Below are positions 7,170-17,474 of a DNA stretch of 52,813 nucleotides, piece after piece (position 1 is the first letter of the stretch; each line of letters starts with the position of its first letter). The position numbers and the translations under genes were made by a program. The stretch comes from Candidatus Cybelea sp. GTDB lineage: Bacteria; Vulcanimicrobiota; Vulcanimicrobiia; Vulcanimicrobiales; Vulcanimicrobiaceae. Under the pieces are notes generated by a model. The model was given only the letters and a program-made list of their open reading frames with translations. It searched no databases and had not been told where the DNA came from. The stretch is from NCBI GenBank assembly GCA_036489315.1, contig DASXFZ010000009.1, positions 1 through 52,813 of the forward strand. The letters run 5' to 3'.

Positions 7170-7930
7170 TTCTCGCGGTTGCGGCCGCGGCTGCACTTGC
7201 GACGCCATCGCGAGAAGCGCTGATCTCGCGCTGGCTGCAGGCCGATCGGTCGCACAAGGCGGCGCAGCTCGATTCTCCCCGTTCAAACACGCGCGCTCCG
7301 GTGGGCCTTCGCGCGATCGCCCAGCGCGAGTTCGCCATTGCCGGCCGATACCGGCTGAGCGAACCGCCTCCTGCACCGCCGGAACCCGAGCCGTGGTGGG
7401 TGCGCACCTGGCAATGGCTGCGCGATCGCTGGGATCAGTTCTGGCGTTCGATCTTCGCCCACGCCCACATCGGCCGCCGCGGCGCCGCGGCTATCGGCGA
7501 CGGCGTGCTCGCAATCGTCGCGGCCGCGCTGCTGCTGGTCGCATTTCTTCTCCTGCGCAACCTGCCGTTTCGCCGGGCCGTAAAGCGAGTGGTAAGCGAA
7601 CCCCTGGCGCCAAGTACCGATTCGGCGCTGCTCTATGGGGAAGCGTGCGGCGCCGCCAACCGTGGAGAGTACGGAAATGCGGCGCTGTTGCTCTTCGCCG
7701 CCACCGTTGCACTGCTCGAGCGCAGCGGCACGGTGGCGGGGAAGCGCAGCGCAACCGTCGGCGACCTGCGCCGGCAACTGCGCAGCGGATCCGCGACGCT
7801 CGTCCCACCCTTCGATGCGGTCGCCGCTGCTTTCACGCAGAAGGCATACGCCGAACGCAGCGTCGAGGCGGCGCAATGGGAGCGCGCGAGAGACGCGTTC
7901 GGCGCACTGCGACAGGGGGTGCGAACATAA
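7166..7930 (+). CDS. DUF4129-domain membrane protein
   Basis: The 254-residue protein has an N-terminal signal or anchor, a Pro-rich and Trp-rich linker (PPPAPPEPEPWWVRTWQWLRDRWDQF), one membrane segment (IVAAALLLVAFLLLRNL) and a C-terminal DUF4129 domain with the characteristic Y-x-E-A-x-x-A...G-x-Y-x-x-A helix pair. In other bacteria DUF4129 proteins are encoded beside MoxR and DUF58 genes and sometimes carry a transglutaminase; here no transglutaminase Cys-His-Asp triad is present. GTG 7166 overlaps the upstream TGA. The stop TAA lies in ATAA, where ATA may be the start of the next gene. Confidence 0.8.
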   Translation: MILAVAAAAALATPSREALISRWLQADRSHKAAQLDSPRSNTRAPVGLRAIAQREFAIAGRYRLSEPPPAPPEPEPWWVRTWQWLRDRWDQFWRSIFAHAHIGRRGAAAIGDGVLAIVAAALLLVAFLLLRNLPFRRAVKRVVSEPLAPSTDSALLYGEACGAANRGEYGNAALLLFAATVALLERSGTVAGKRSATVGDLRRQLRSGSATLVPPFDAVAAAFTQKAYAERSVEAAQWERARDAFGALRQGVRT

Positions 7931-8879
7931 AAGCACGTCTCGACGTCGCAGTCGTCACCGGCGCGGCCCTGATACTGATCCTGTTGGCGTATGCAAATAC
8001 GACCACGCCGCATCAACCCGTTTCGGTCTTCTCTACCTTCGATACGGGGCCGAACGGCTATCGCGCGCTCTACGAAGTGCTGCGCACGGCCGGAGTACCG
8101 GTACGGCGCCTCGAGCGCGTCGTCGCGGTTCTCGATCCCTCCATAAAGACGCTGGTCGTTACCGGCTACGAGAGCGACCCTTCGGCGAAGCACCTCGACC
8201 AGCACGACGCCTCGGCAATAAAGCGCTTCGTCGAAGGCGGCGGCCGATTTGTGGCGATCGACACCGATTTTGCGGGACGCAACGACATAACGCCCGGCGT
8301 TGGAACGAGCCGTCATGCAATGGCCGCGACGGCGATCGCCCTCGCGCGCAACGCCTATACCGCCGGCGTACGCCGCGTGCTCGGCCCGGTGAGTTCGGTC
8401 TTTCCCTTCAGCTCTGCGCGCGGAACACCACTGCTCGCCAACGATCGCGGCATGGTCGCGGTCTCCTACCGGTTCGGGCGCGGCGAAGTCATCGCGGTCA
8501 CCGCCCCGCAGCTCTTTGGAAACCGGCACCTGCGCGACGCGGATAACCTGCGTTTCGCTTACAACACGATCGCCAACCACGGTGCCGCCGCTTTCGACGA
8601 ATACGTTCATGGTTACGACGACGGCTTGACGATGTGGGGTGCGCTGCCGCAGCCCGTTCGCGCAGCCTTCTGGATCGTCGTGGCGATCGTCGTCCTGGCG
8701 CTGGTCGGCGCCAACGTGCGTTCGGCGCCGCCCTACCTGCCCGCGTTTCTCGACGAGCGCGACTCGTCTTCGTACATTGCGGCGATGGCGGAGCTGCTGC
8801 GCCGCTCACGGACCCGGCCCAGCGATGCGGCCGCGCTGCACGAGGCAGTTCTGGCGTACCGGCGGCGAAAGGAGCACGC

Positions 8880-8883
<4 letters not shown>
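7927..8883 (+). CDS. DUF4350-domain protein
   Basis: The product has an N-terminal membrane anchor (KARLDVAVVTGAALILILLAYA), a soluble DUF4350 domain that resembles a GATase1/flavodoxin-like fold (STFDTGPNGYRALYEVLRTAGVPVRRLE, IKRFVEGGGRFVAID), and a second membrane helix near residue 250 (AFWIVVAIVVLALVGA). It is the DUF4350 partner that commonly sits between DUF4129 and MoxR. The natural N-terminus falls on an ATA codon at 7927, seven bases after AGGGGG; the nearest canonical start is ATG 7876, which would add 17 residues inside the DUF4129 gene. Its TGA overlaps the moxR GTG. The family assignment is firm and the start is not. Confidence 0.8.
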
Positions 8884-9828
<945 letters not shown>

Positions 9829-9836
<8 letters not shown>

Positions 9837-11178
9837 ATTCACCCCGTGGCTCCCGGTATGGGTCACGGCGCGCTTTCTCTGGATCTTGGCGGCGATCGCA
9901 CTGCTGCTGGCGTGCGCCCCCGGCGTCTCGCTTTTCCTGCCGCTGGCGATCGCGCTAGGAGCGGCACTCGCGGTTGCGACGCTCGTCGACGCAGCGATGG
10001 GGTCGCCCGCAAAACTCGTTTCGGTCGTCCGCACCGCGCCCGCGCACTTCGCGCTGCGCGCGCGAGCCGAGCTTTCGTATACGATCGAGAATGCCTCAAC
10101 GCGATCGCTGCGCATCGGCATCATCGAGACGCCGGTTGTTGCGCTGCGCTTCGATGTCGACGAGCTCGCCGGCGAGGTGCCGCCCCGTAGCCGCGCGCGG
10201 CTCGTACGCCCGGTGACCCCGCTCTCGCGGGGTGCCGACGAGCTCAAAACGATGTACGTTTGGTACGAGAACCCTATCGGGCTCTTGCGGCGCCGGCGGC
10301 GGATCGAGGCATCGACGGAGATCCGCGTCTATCCAGATCTCTCCGCCGTCGAACGGTACGGCGCGCTTCACGTCCGCAACCGCGTCATCGAGGCAGGATT
10401 GCGCCGCATGAAGCTTCGCGGTGCCGGCACCGAATTCGAATCCCTGCGGGAATGGAGCGACGGCGACGCCTTCCGGACGATTGATTGGAAGGCCACGGCG
10501 CGGCGCGGGAAGCTGATGGTCGCGCAGCATGAAGTCGAGCGCAGTCAAAGCGTCATGCTTTTGCTCGACTGCGGGCGGCTCATGACGGCGCGCATCGGCA
10601 GTGCGCCCGGCGCACTCCGCAAGCTCGATTATGCGGTAACCGCGGCGCTCTCGCTGGCGACCATCGCCGGCCTTGCAAGCGATCGCGTCGGGCTCGTCGC
10701 GTTCGCACGCGAGATTCTTGCCGCGCTGGCCCCCCGTTCGACGCGCTCTTCGATCGCGCGCCTCTCCGAGGCGCTCTACGACGTCGAGCCGCGCTTCGAG
10801 GAGGCGAACTACGCGCGAGCCTTCGCCTATCTGCGCCACCACCTCCACAAGCGCTCGATGATCGTCTTTCTCACCGACGTCATCGATCCGATCGCCCAAG
10901 CGACGCTGATGGCCGAGGTCACCTCGCTTGCGGCACACCACCTGCTGATCTGCGTCTTTATGAACGACGCGGCGGTAAATACGGCGCTTGCGAACGAGCC
11001 CGAGAGCGTGGGTGAGGCCTATCGCGCAAAAGTTGCGCTCGGCCTGGCGGGAGAGCGCCGCGTTGCGAAGACTATTTTGGAGCGCACCGGGGCGATCGTG
11101 ATCGACGTTCCCGCAACCTCGCTGACGACGGCGCTGATCGACGAGTATCTGCGCGTTAAGCGGCGCGGTCTTCTATAG
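9829..11178 (+). CDS. DUF58-domain protein (VWA-like), MoxR partner
   Basis: From GTG 9829 the product is 449 residues. Two hydrophobic helices near the N-terminus (ARFLWILAAIALLLACAPG, FLPLAIALGAALAVATLV) anchor it. A beta-rich middle is followed by the DUF58 signature GTEFESLREWSDGDAFRTIDW...ARRGKLMV and a von Willebrand A-like domain (SVMLLLDCGR, SMIVFLTDVIDP). DUF58 proteins are the standard MoxR partners. The MIDAS motif is degenerate (LLLDCGR instead of DxSxS), which is usual in DUF58. Its 3' end overlaps the convergent SpoIIM-like gene by 23 bases. Confidence 0.93.
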
Positions 11179-12148
11179 GCACCGGCTCCGCTCGGCGCCC
11201 CGCACCGGAAAAGTACGCGGCCAGCGCCACGGCGGTAACGAGGCCGACCGCGATGCGAATCGCCGGCGGCAGCCGTCGCGGCGAGACGAAGGCTTCGATC
11301 GTGCCGGCCACGACGAGCATCGAGGCAACGCCCACAATCAGCGTGCCGGCACGGCGCGCGTTAGCCGCGATCGCGTCACGGCGCCGCAGGCGCCCGGGGT
11401 AGAGCACCCCCGCGACGATCAGCAGACCGGCGGCGCCGGCAATCTGAATCGCCGTCAGCTCGATAACTCCGTGCGGCGCGATCGTAGCCCAGAAGTCGGC
11501 ACCGAATCCGGCATTGGTAAAAAGCGCCGCGAGCCCGCCGAGCATCAGCCCGTTGAAGGCGATGATGTAAATGGTCAGCGCTCCGAGCGTCACGCAGCCG
11601 GCAAAAGCGACGATCGCGACCTTTACGTTGTTGGTGATGATCAGCGCGGACATCGCCGGCGCAAAGCTCGCATCGACCGCGAAGTTCGAGTCGTGAAGGC
11701 TTTTGCGGATCGCATCCGGGACGAGGCCTGCCGGCAGCAACGCGTAGACGTCGGCCGGGTGATTACGCACCAAGACGTAGGAGACGATCGCGCAGGCGAC
11801 CGTCAGGGCGGTGCAAATCGCGACGTACGGGAGCGATCGCCGAAACTCCCGCGGAAAGACGGCCGCGTAAAAGTCTGAGATCCGGGTCATCCCGCTCTTG
11901 GAGCCCTCTGCGTAGACGAGCGCGTGGGCGCGCGCAACTAAGCGATTCAGATACTCGAGCAGCGGGCGGTCGAAGCCGCGGCCTTGCGCGTAGGCCAGAT
12001 CGCTGGTCGTGGCCCGATAGAGCCGGCCGAGCTCCTCCATTTCGTCGGTTGAGAGCGAGCGTATGCCGCGGCGTCTGATGCGCGTAAGCAGCGCTTCGAG
12101 CCGTTGCCACGTCTCGGACCGCCGCGCGATAAAAGCCCTCTGTGTCAA
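11156..12148 (-). CDS. SpoIIM-like (stage II sporulation protein M family) membrane protein
   Basis: The protein starts with the family pattern FIARRSETWQRLEALL, continues with the helical region ELGRLYRATTSDLAYAQ and the conserved LNRLVARAHALVY, and then has about six membrane segments including NNVKVAIVAFAGCVTLG and PHGVIELTAIQIAGAAGLL, all typical of the SpoIIM/DUF95 family. Outside endospore formers these genes travel with MoxR, DUF58 and RDD genes, as here. TTG 12148 matches the family N-terminus; GTG 12220 is a longer alternative but would overlap the divergent RDD gene. About 330 residues. Confidence 0.9.
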   Translation of the reverse strand: MTQRAFIARRSETWQRLEALLTRIRRRGIRSLSTDEMEELGRLYRATTSDLAYAQGRGFDRPLLEYLNRLVARAHALVYAEGSKSGMTRISDFYAAVFPREFRRSLPYVAICTALTVACAIVSYVLVRNHPADVYALLPAGLVPDAIRKSLHDSNFAVDASFAPAMSALIITNNVKVAIVAFAGCVTLGALTIYIIAFNGLMLGGLAALFTNAGFGADFWATIAPHGVIELTAIQIAGAAGLLIVAGVLYPGRLRRRDAIAANARRAGTLIVGVASMLVVAGTIEAFVSPRRLPPAIRIAVGLVTAVALAAYFSGAGRRAEPVPIEDRAA

Positions 12149-12192
12149 GCCTCCAAGGAGTTGGCGAAAAGCGGCCGTCGAACCTAGCTGCG

Positions 12193-12927
12193 GTGGATCG
12201 TACCGTCGACGTACGTACACCCGAGAGTATCGCGTTCAGCTACGAGCTCGCCGGGCTCGGCAGCCGTTTCCTCGCGCTCATGGTCGATCAGGTGATCCAG
12301 ATCGGCATCCTGATTGCAATCTTCCTGGGAATCGTTCTCGCGGCGTCGCGCGTGCCGGACCGTCACGTCATCGCCGCGACCTCCGATAAGGTTGCGGAAA
12401 GCGCGGCGATCGCGCTCATTGTGGCGGTCGTCTTCATCGTCATGTTCGGTTACTTCATCGTCTTCGAGGCGCTCTGGAACGGGCAGACGCCCGGGAAGCG
12501 GCTTCTCGGTCTACGGGTCGTGCAGGATGGAGGGTATCCGATCGACTTCGGCGCCTCGCTGATCCGTAACCTCATTCGCGTCGGCGAGCAGATCGTCGGC
12601 TATTACATCCTCGCGGCGATCAGCGCACTAATCTCGCCGGAAAACAAACGGCTCGGCGACCTGGCGGCGGGTACGATCGTCGTGCGCGATGCGGGCCTGG
12701 TCGAGCCGCGCGATCTGCCGCTTCGCCGCCAGGAGCCGGTCTACGCCGCAACGGCATATCTCGACGGCGACGAACGCGCCATCATCAAGCGCTTCATGGA
12801 GCGCCGCGACGCCCTTCCCCCGGAGCGGCGCCGAGAACTCGCTGCGCGGCTTGCGGCGCGCGCACGCGCCCGCGTGCCGGCGGAGCTTGCCGCCTTGGAT
12901 GACGAAGCTCTTTTGGAGCGTCTCTAA
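12193..12927 (+). CDS. RDD-family membrane protein
   Basis: The 244-residue product begins with the RDD signature: VRTPESIAFSYELAGLGSRFLALMVDQVI, where Arg and the Asp of MVDQ are the family residues. Later come NGQTPGKRLLGLRVV and the closing NKRLGDLAAGTIVVRD. There are about four membrane helices and a charged C-terminal tail rich in Arg/Ala/Glu (ERRDALPPERRRELAARLAARARARV) predicted to be helical and cytoplasmic. RDD proteins of this type accompany the MoxR/DUF58/SpoIIM set. GTG 12193 fits the family start; GTG 12142 is a longer option. No strong Shine-Dalgarno was seen. Confidence 0.9.
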   Translation: MDRTVDVRTPESIAFSYELAGLGSRFLALMVDQVIQIGILIAIFLGIVLAASRVPDRHVIAATSDKVAESAAIALIVAVVFIVMFGYFIVFEALWNGQTPGKRLLGLRVVQDGGYPIDFGASLIRNLIRVGEQIVGYYILAAISALISPENKRLGDLAAGTIVVRDAGLVEPRDLPLRRQEPVYAATAYLDGDERAIIKRFMERRDALPPERRRELAARLAARARARVPAELAALDDEALLERL

Positions 12928-12944
12928 GGATCGCGCGAAGGGCG

Positions 12945-13355
12945 TTATAGCGGGAGAATTAGTTCGATTTGGTTGCCGGAGGGATCGCGGATGTAGAGGC
13001 AGAGGCTGCGGCCTTCGAGTCCCTCTTCACTGCGCTCTTCGACGACGGCAACGTCGCGCGCAGCGAGATGTCCACGAAGCGCGCTCTCGTCGCAGAGCCC
13101 GAGGCGTAACGCGATGTGATCGACGTTTCGCCCACCCGCGCCGCCGGGGCGCCCCCAACGCCCCTGAGGCGACTTTGTGTCGACCAGATCGATGTGCGAC
13201 CGCCCGACGCGCAACTGCGCCATCGCGTAATCCGGCAGCCGCGACTCGAGGACCGCGCCCAGGACGCCCTCGTAAAACGCCAATGACTCATCCATGCCCT
13301 GCACCAGCAGCAGCACGTGGTCGATGGCATCGATGGCGAAAGGCGGGCGAGTCAT
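12945..13355 (-). CDS. VOC-family (glyoxalase/dioxygenase fold) protein
   Basis: A 136-residue single VOC unit pair: beta-alpha-beta-beta-beta starting at IDHVLLLVQGMDESLAFYEGVLG with His13, then SHIDLVD, NVDHIALRL and the closing SGNQIELIL with a Glu. His13, a His in SHIDLVD or NVDHIAL, and the final Glu are the expected metal ligands. VOC proteins include glyoxalases, fosfomycin-resistance thiol transferases, ring-cleaving dioxygenases and isomerases, and the substrate cannot be told from sequence alone. It is a stand-alone cytoplasmic gene, divergent from the APC permease gene 53 bases away. Confidence 0.88.
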   Translation of the reverse strand: MTRPPFAIDAIDHVLLLVQGMDESLAFYEGVLGAVLESRLPDYAMAQLRVGRSHIDLVDTKSPQGRWGRPGGAGGRNVDHIALRLGLCDESALRGHLAARDVAVVEERSEEGLEGRSLCLYIRDPSGNQIELILPL

Positions 13356-13408
13356 TTGGGGTGCCTACCGGCGGGTGAACTTCCAAAACAAGCGCGAAAG
13401 CACCTGGC

Positions 13409-14956
13409 GTGGTCAATGCGCCAAACGAGGGGGATCGTCTCGCCGCGCTCGGTTACCGCCAAGAGCTTTCGAGAGTACTCTCACTCTTCGATAACTTCTC
13501 AGTAGCCTTCAGCTACCTGAGCCCGATGGTGGGCATCTACTCCCTCTATACGCTCGGACTGGGCACCGGAGGTCCGCGCTATCTCTGGACGATTCCGGTC
13601 GTCGTCGGTCTGATGATGCTCGTAGCGCTGGTCTTCGGGGAGCTCGCCAGCGAGTATCCGCTCTCGGGAGCGCTCTACCAATACGGCAAGTACAACGTCG
13701 GGCCGCGCTATGGATGGTTTATCGGCTGGATCTATGGTTTTGCGCTGCTCGCGACCGTAGCATCGGTCGACTCGGGGGCGGTCGGGTACGTGACCTCGCT
13801 CTCGAACATCTGGTTCGGCACGCACTTCGATCCGGCGAACCATCTCGCGATCTTTACGATCGCCGGGGGCATCATCGTTCTTTCGGCGATCTTGAACTGG
13901 ATCGGCGCGAAGGTCATGGGGCGGGTGGCGCGCTTCGGCGTCTACGTCGAGACGATCGGAACGTTCGGCGTCTTCATTGCGCTTGCGATCTATGGGTTCC
14001 ATCAGCATCCCGGATTCGTCTTTTCCACCCAAGGCGTCGAGCATCTGAAGAGTAACCCGTTGGGGCTGGACTTCGGCGGAAACTGGTGGACCGGTGCGGC
14101 GCTAGTCGCGGTGCTCGCCAACGTCTACATCTTCTACGGATTTGAGTCGGCGGGCGACATCTCCGAAGAGACGATCGAGGCGCAGCGCCAGGTTCCCAAG
14201 GCGATGCGCACCGCGCTGCTCTACGGCGGAATCGCGTCGTTCGTGCTCGTTGCGGGGCTGCTGCTCGCAACACCCGCCGCCGGCATCGGCGGCGTCGTCA
14301 GCGGCGGCATCAACAGCATCCTCGCGGTGCTGCCGAAGTGGCTGCAAGACTTCTTCCTCGTGATGGTGATCGTTGCGTTCTTCAGTTGCGGCACGGCGGT
14401 GCAGGGTGCGGGCGCTCGCGTCGCCTTCGCGCTGGCGCGCGACGGCGCGCTGCCCTTGAGCGCCAAGATCAAGCAGATCTCGCCGCGGCACCGGACGCCC
14501 GGCAACGCGATACTCGTCGGCACGATCGTTCCGTTTCTCTTTCTGCTGCTCGTCCTGGTCAATCCGAGCAGGCCGGTGCACGTGCTCTGGTTCGACTATC
14601 CCGCTAACGTCAACGCGCTCTACGCACTCGTATCGTTCGCAACGTCGGGAATCTATCTCGCCTTCTTTCTGACCGTCTTCGGGGCGCTCATTGCGAGAGT
14701 GCGCGGCTGGCGCCCGAGCGGAGTCTTCTCGCTCGGGCGCTGGGGAGTTCCGGTGACGGTCGGCGGCGCGCTCTACTTGATTCTGATGCTGCTCGACATC
14801 GTCTGGCCCGGCCCGTTATCGGGCGGCCGTGCCGTCTTCAACTACGGCTGGATTACGCTGCTCGTAATGGCGCTGATCGTCGGCGCCGGTGCGCTCTACG
14901 AATCGATCGCGCGCCCCGACCGGCGCGTCGCGGCCCACCGCATCGATCGCGACTAG
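13409..14956 (+). CDS. APC-superfamily amino acid permease
   Basis: The 515-residue protein has about 12 membrane helices with the APC signatures FSVAFSYLSPMVGIYSLYTLGLGTGGPRYLW in helix 1, ELASEYPLSGALYQY in helix 2 and YGFESAGDISEETIEAQRQVPKA in the helix 6 to loop region. The pattern is closest to the GABA/choline-type amino acid and polyamine transporters (ACT family) rather than to the YAT family. It would import an amino acid or amine with a proton. GTG 13409 is the start. The stop TAG shares CTAG (14953-14956) with the stop of the convergent stalk-domain gene. The substrate is unknown. Confidence 0.9.
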   Translation: MVNAPNEGDRLAALGYRQELSRVLSLFDNFSVAFSYLSPMVGIYSLYTLGLGTGGPRYLWTIPVVVGLMMLVALVFGELASEYPLSGALYQYGKYNVGPRYGWFIGWIYGFALLATVASVDSGAVGYVTSLSNIWFGTHFDPANHLAIFTIAGGIIVLSAILNWIGAKVMGRVARFGVYVETIGTFGVFIALAIYGFHQHPGFVFSTQGVEHLKSNPLGLDFGGNWWTGAALVAVLANVYIFYGFESAGDISEETIEAQRQVPKAMRTALLYGGIASFVLVAGLLLATPAAGIGGVVSGGINSILAVLPKWLQDFFLVMVIVAFFSCGTAVQGAGARVAFALARDGALPLSAKIKQISPRHRTPGNAILVGTIVPFLFLLLVLVNPSRPVHVLWFDYPANVNALYALVSFATSGIYLAFFLTVFGALIARVRGWRPSGVFSLGRWGVPVTVGGALYLILMLLDIVWPGPLSGGRAVFNYGWITLLVMALIVGAGALYESIARPDRRVAAHRIDRD

Positions 14957-16029
14957 TTGTTCAGCCGCAGCTGCAGCGTCGTCTCCGTGCTGCGTGAAGT
15001 CGAAGGATCGGTGGCCGTGATGCGTACGCGCACCGACTGCTGGCCCATCAGCGTCGTCAGCGTCACCTTGATTCGAAAGTTGCCCTGGCCGCCGGCGGTC
15101 GTCGAACCTCTAAACTGACCGTTGAGCGACGGCGTCGCACCGGCGGTAACGTCGATCCGCGCGTAGGGTACGGTACTTCCCGCAACGACAAACGTGCGCC
15201 CCACCGCGGTATCGGGAGCCGGCTGATTGATCGTCAGCGTGATCGGTACCGGGGCCGAGCGCCGTACGCTAAACGACCACGCGCGGTCGAAGGGCGCCCC
15301 GCCGACGTCGCGTCCGTCGATACGCACCGTATGCGAGCCGAAGTCCAGCGGCGCCGGGGGTTTATACGAGAATCCCGTCTGCGATACGCCGCTGCGGTCG
15401 GTGATGTTGTTGCCGTCGAGCCGCACGCGAACGCTGCGCGGGGCGACGCGATGCGTAAACTCGGCCGAGATGACGATGAAGCGATCGTTCACGACCGCGT
15501 CGGGCGCGGGCTGGCGCGCGCGCAGATTCACGATGCTGTTGGGCGGCGGATTCGGCGGCGGCGGGGGCTCCGGCGGATACGGCCGCGGCGGAACCGGGCC
15601 CGGGCCAGATGCACCGACGATCGCGACCACGCGCGTCGAGGCATCGTAACCGACCTGCGCGCCCAGCGACTGCGCGACGAAACGCAGCGGCACGTACGTG
15701 CTCGCTCCGACGATGAACGGGGCGACGTCGAGAATCTGCGCCTGGCCGTTCACCGTTGCCTGCGTGGAGCCGATCTGCAGCGAGACCGTCGTGCTCCCCT
15801 TCGTCGCGTTGATCGTGCCCGAAGCGTAAACGACGGCGGCGCCGAGACGCTCAAAGATTCCGCGCAGCGGAACGAAGACGCGACCGCTGCGTTCGATCGG
15901 TCCGGGATTGAGATACATCGGCTGGCCGTTGACCGTCACGGTAACGGTCTGAGCGACGACGGCCGTCGGGCCGGCCGCGAAAAGCGCGGCTAAAAGAACG
16001 ACTACTTGAGTCCGGCGAAATAGCAGCAT
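14953..16029 (-). CDS. Exported stalk-domain (copper amine oxidase N-terminal type) protein
   Basis: The 358-residue product has a signal peptide (MLLFRRTQVVVLLAALFAAGPTAVVAQ) and then the stalk domain: VNGQPMYLNPGPIERSGRVFVPLRGIFERLGAAVVY, VTINATKGSTTVSLQIGS type strands and STYVPLRFVAQSLGAQVGYD. A Pro-rich hinge (PPRPYPPEPPPPPNPPP) leads to two immunoglobulin-like beta domains. Family knowledge: stalk domains are cell-wall or surface modules common in Firmicutes, Eremiobacterota and related groups. The catalytic copper amine oxidase domain is absent. It probably acts outside the cytoplasmic membrane as an adhesive or spacer. Downstream of the GNAT gene by 17 bases in reverse order, with separate transcription possible. 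Confidence 0.88.
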   Translation of the reverse strand: MLLFRRTQVVVLLAALFAAGPTAVVAQTVTVTVNGQPMYLNPGPIERSGRVFVPLRGIFERLGAAVVYASGTINATKGSTTVSLQIGSTQATVNGQAQILDVAPFIVGASTYVPLRFVAQSLGAQVGYDASTRVVAIVGASGPGPVPPRPYPPEPPPPPNPPPNSIVNLRARQPAPDAVVNDRFIVISAEFTHRVAPRSVRVRLDGNNITDRSGVSQTGFSYKPPAPLDFGSHTVRIDGRDVGGAPFDRAWSFSVRRSAPVPITLTINQPAPDTAVGRTFVVAGSTVPYARIDVTAGATPSLNGQFRGSTTAGGQGNFRIKVTLTTLMGQQSVRVRITATDPSTSRSTETTLQLRLNN

Positions 16030-16046
16030 GGGTCAGAAGTTCCCGC

Positions 16047-16550
16047 TCACTTGCTCAAAGCCTCGTACTTTTCGACGTCGCGCCCGAAGTGCCGCGCAAG
16101 ACCGCAGGCCAGCATTCCGCAGTGCTGCATGACGGCGATCGAGGCGCGATTTTCGGGAAACGCAACCGCCACGATCCGCGTCAGCGCGTGGCGCGCAAAC
16201 CCGTCGCTCAGAAATGCGCGCGCCGCTTCTGTCGCCAGACCGCTGCCCCAGAACGGTACGTCGAGGATATAGGCGACCTCGATCTCATCGCCGCCTTCGA
16301 GATGTCCGAGCCCGGCATGGCCGGCCAGGGCGCCGCTGCCCTTATGCACGAGCGGATAAAAGCCGAATCCCTGACGCTCTTCGAGCTCACGCATCCGCGC
16401 GAGGATTTGCCGCGTGCGCTCCGGATTCCAAACGCCTCCGGGAATGTAACGCATCACCTCGGGTTTTGCATAGATGGCGGCGGCCGCGTCTGCATCGCCG
16501 TCTTCCCAGCGGCGAACGATCAGCCGCTGCGTTTCAAGAACGATGCTCAC
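16047..16550 (-). CDS. GNAT-family N-acetyltransferase (RimJ/RimL type)
   Basis: From GTG 16550 the product is 167 residues: VSIVLETQRLIVRRWEDGDADAAAAIY, then VAYILDVPFWGSGLATEAARAFLSDGF, which holds the acetyl-CoA binding pattern with W-G-x-G-x-A-T-E-A, and VAVAFPENRASIAVMQHCGM, the conserved N-x-x-S-x-x-h-x-x-x-C-G-M helix of the RimJ/RimL subgroup. Substrates in this subgroup are protein N-termini or small amines. The start overlaps the 3' end of the ornithine cyclodeaminase family gene by 17 bases, so they are cotranscribed. The frame extends to 16682 but that part is arginine-rich antiphase sequence and is rejected. Confidence 0.9.
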   Translation of the reverse strand: MSIVLETQRLIVRRWEDGDADAAAAIYAKPEVMRYIPGGVWNPERTRQILARMRELEERQGFGFYPLVHKGSGALAGHAGLGHLEGGDEIEVAYILDVPFWGSGLATEAARAFLSDGFARHALTRIVAVAFPENRASIAVMQHCGMLACGLARHFGRDVEKYEALSK

Positions 16551-17445
16551 GGCGTTCGTAAGCGTCGACGACGAGCCGCGCGGCCGCAATGTCTTCGACG
16601 GCGAGCCCCACGGATTTGAAGACCGTCGTCTCCGCCGGAAGGGCCGCTTTGCTGCCCGCGAAGATCTCACCGATCTCAGCATAGATCTGCGCCAGCGGTA
16701 CGATCACGTCGCCGGCTTCGGCCAGCGCCGCCGCGCGCGAGTCGACGACGACCGTATTGCGCATCGCCTCGTCGTCGAGCTCGCGCCAGTCGGGCCGGGA
16801 CGAGCCAACCGCGTTAACGTGCGCGCCGGCTTTGAGCCATGCGCCGCGCAGAATCGGCTCGCGCGCGGCCGTTGCCGTGACGATGACGTCGGCGCCGCGA
16901 ACCGCCGCTTCGGGGCTCGAAACGGCGACCGCGCCCCGTTCGCGGGCGAATGCCGTTGCGTGTTCGGGCGTACGGCTCCAAACGCGCACCTCGGCAAAGT
17001 CGCAGACGTGGCGCAGCGCCTCGAGATGCGCGCGGCCCTGGACGCCGCTGCCGAGAATGGCGAGCACGCGGCTCCCGGGCGCCGCCAGATACTTCGTGAT
17101 CGCCGCCGAGACGGCGGCGGTGCGCATCTCGGTAATCAAGCGGCCGTCCATCACCGCAAGCGGCTCTCCGTTATCGGTGCGGTAGAGCACGATCGTCGCT
17201 TGGTGCGTGGGAAACTCCGTGCCGGCATTGACGGGATAGAACGAAACGAACTTCAGCCCCATCACGTCGCCGGCGACGGCCGGCATCAGTCCGACGTAGC
17301 GCTGCCGTTCTTCGATCGTCAGCACGGTGCGCAGCGGCTGTAGAACCGCTCCTCGCGAAAAATCCGCCAGCACGCGCTCCATCGCGCCGATGAGTTCTTC
17401 CCAGCGCAGCAGCGCGCGTACGGCGGGCTCGTCTAGGAAGAGCAT
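16534..17445 (-). CDS. Ornithine cyclodeaminase / mu-crystallin family protein
   Basis: The 303-residue protein matches the family over its whole length: MLFLDEPAVRALLRWEELI, PLRTVLTIEERQRYVGLMPAV, GLKFVSFYPVNA, the Rossmann motif VLAILGSGVQGRAHLEAL with G-x-G-x-x-G, the region VGSSRPDWRELDDEAM and the closing TVFKSVGLAVEDIAAA. Members oxidise or deaminate amino or imino acids with NAD(P): ornithine cyclodeaminase, alanine dehydrogenase of archaeal type, ketimine reductase, and others. Which one applies cannot be decided here. The GNAT gene follows with a 17-base overlap, so the products may act in one small-molecule pathway. Cytoplasmic. Confidence 0.92.
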   Translation of the reverse strand: MLFLDEPAVRALLRWEELIGAMERVLADFSRGAVLQPLRTVLTIEERQRYVGLMPAVAGDVMGLKFVSFYPVNAGTEFPTHQATIVLYRTDNGEPLAVMDGRLITEMRTAAVSAAITKYLAAPGSRVLAILGSGVQGRAHLEALRHVCDFAEVRVWSRTPEHATAFARERGAVAVSSPEAAVRGADVIVTATAAREPILRGAWLKAGAHVNAVGSSRPDWRELDDEAMRNTVVVDSRAAALAEAGDVIVPLAQIYAEIGEIFAGSKAALPAETTVFKSVGLAVEDIAAARLVVDAYERREHRS

Positions 17446-17474
17446 CCTTCGACTCGGCTAGGACGACACCGGCG

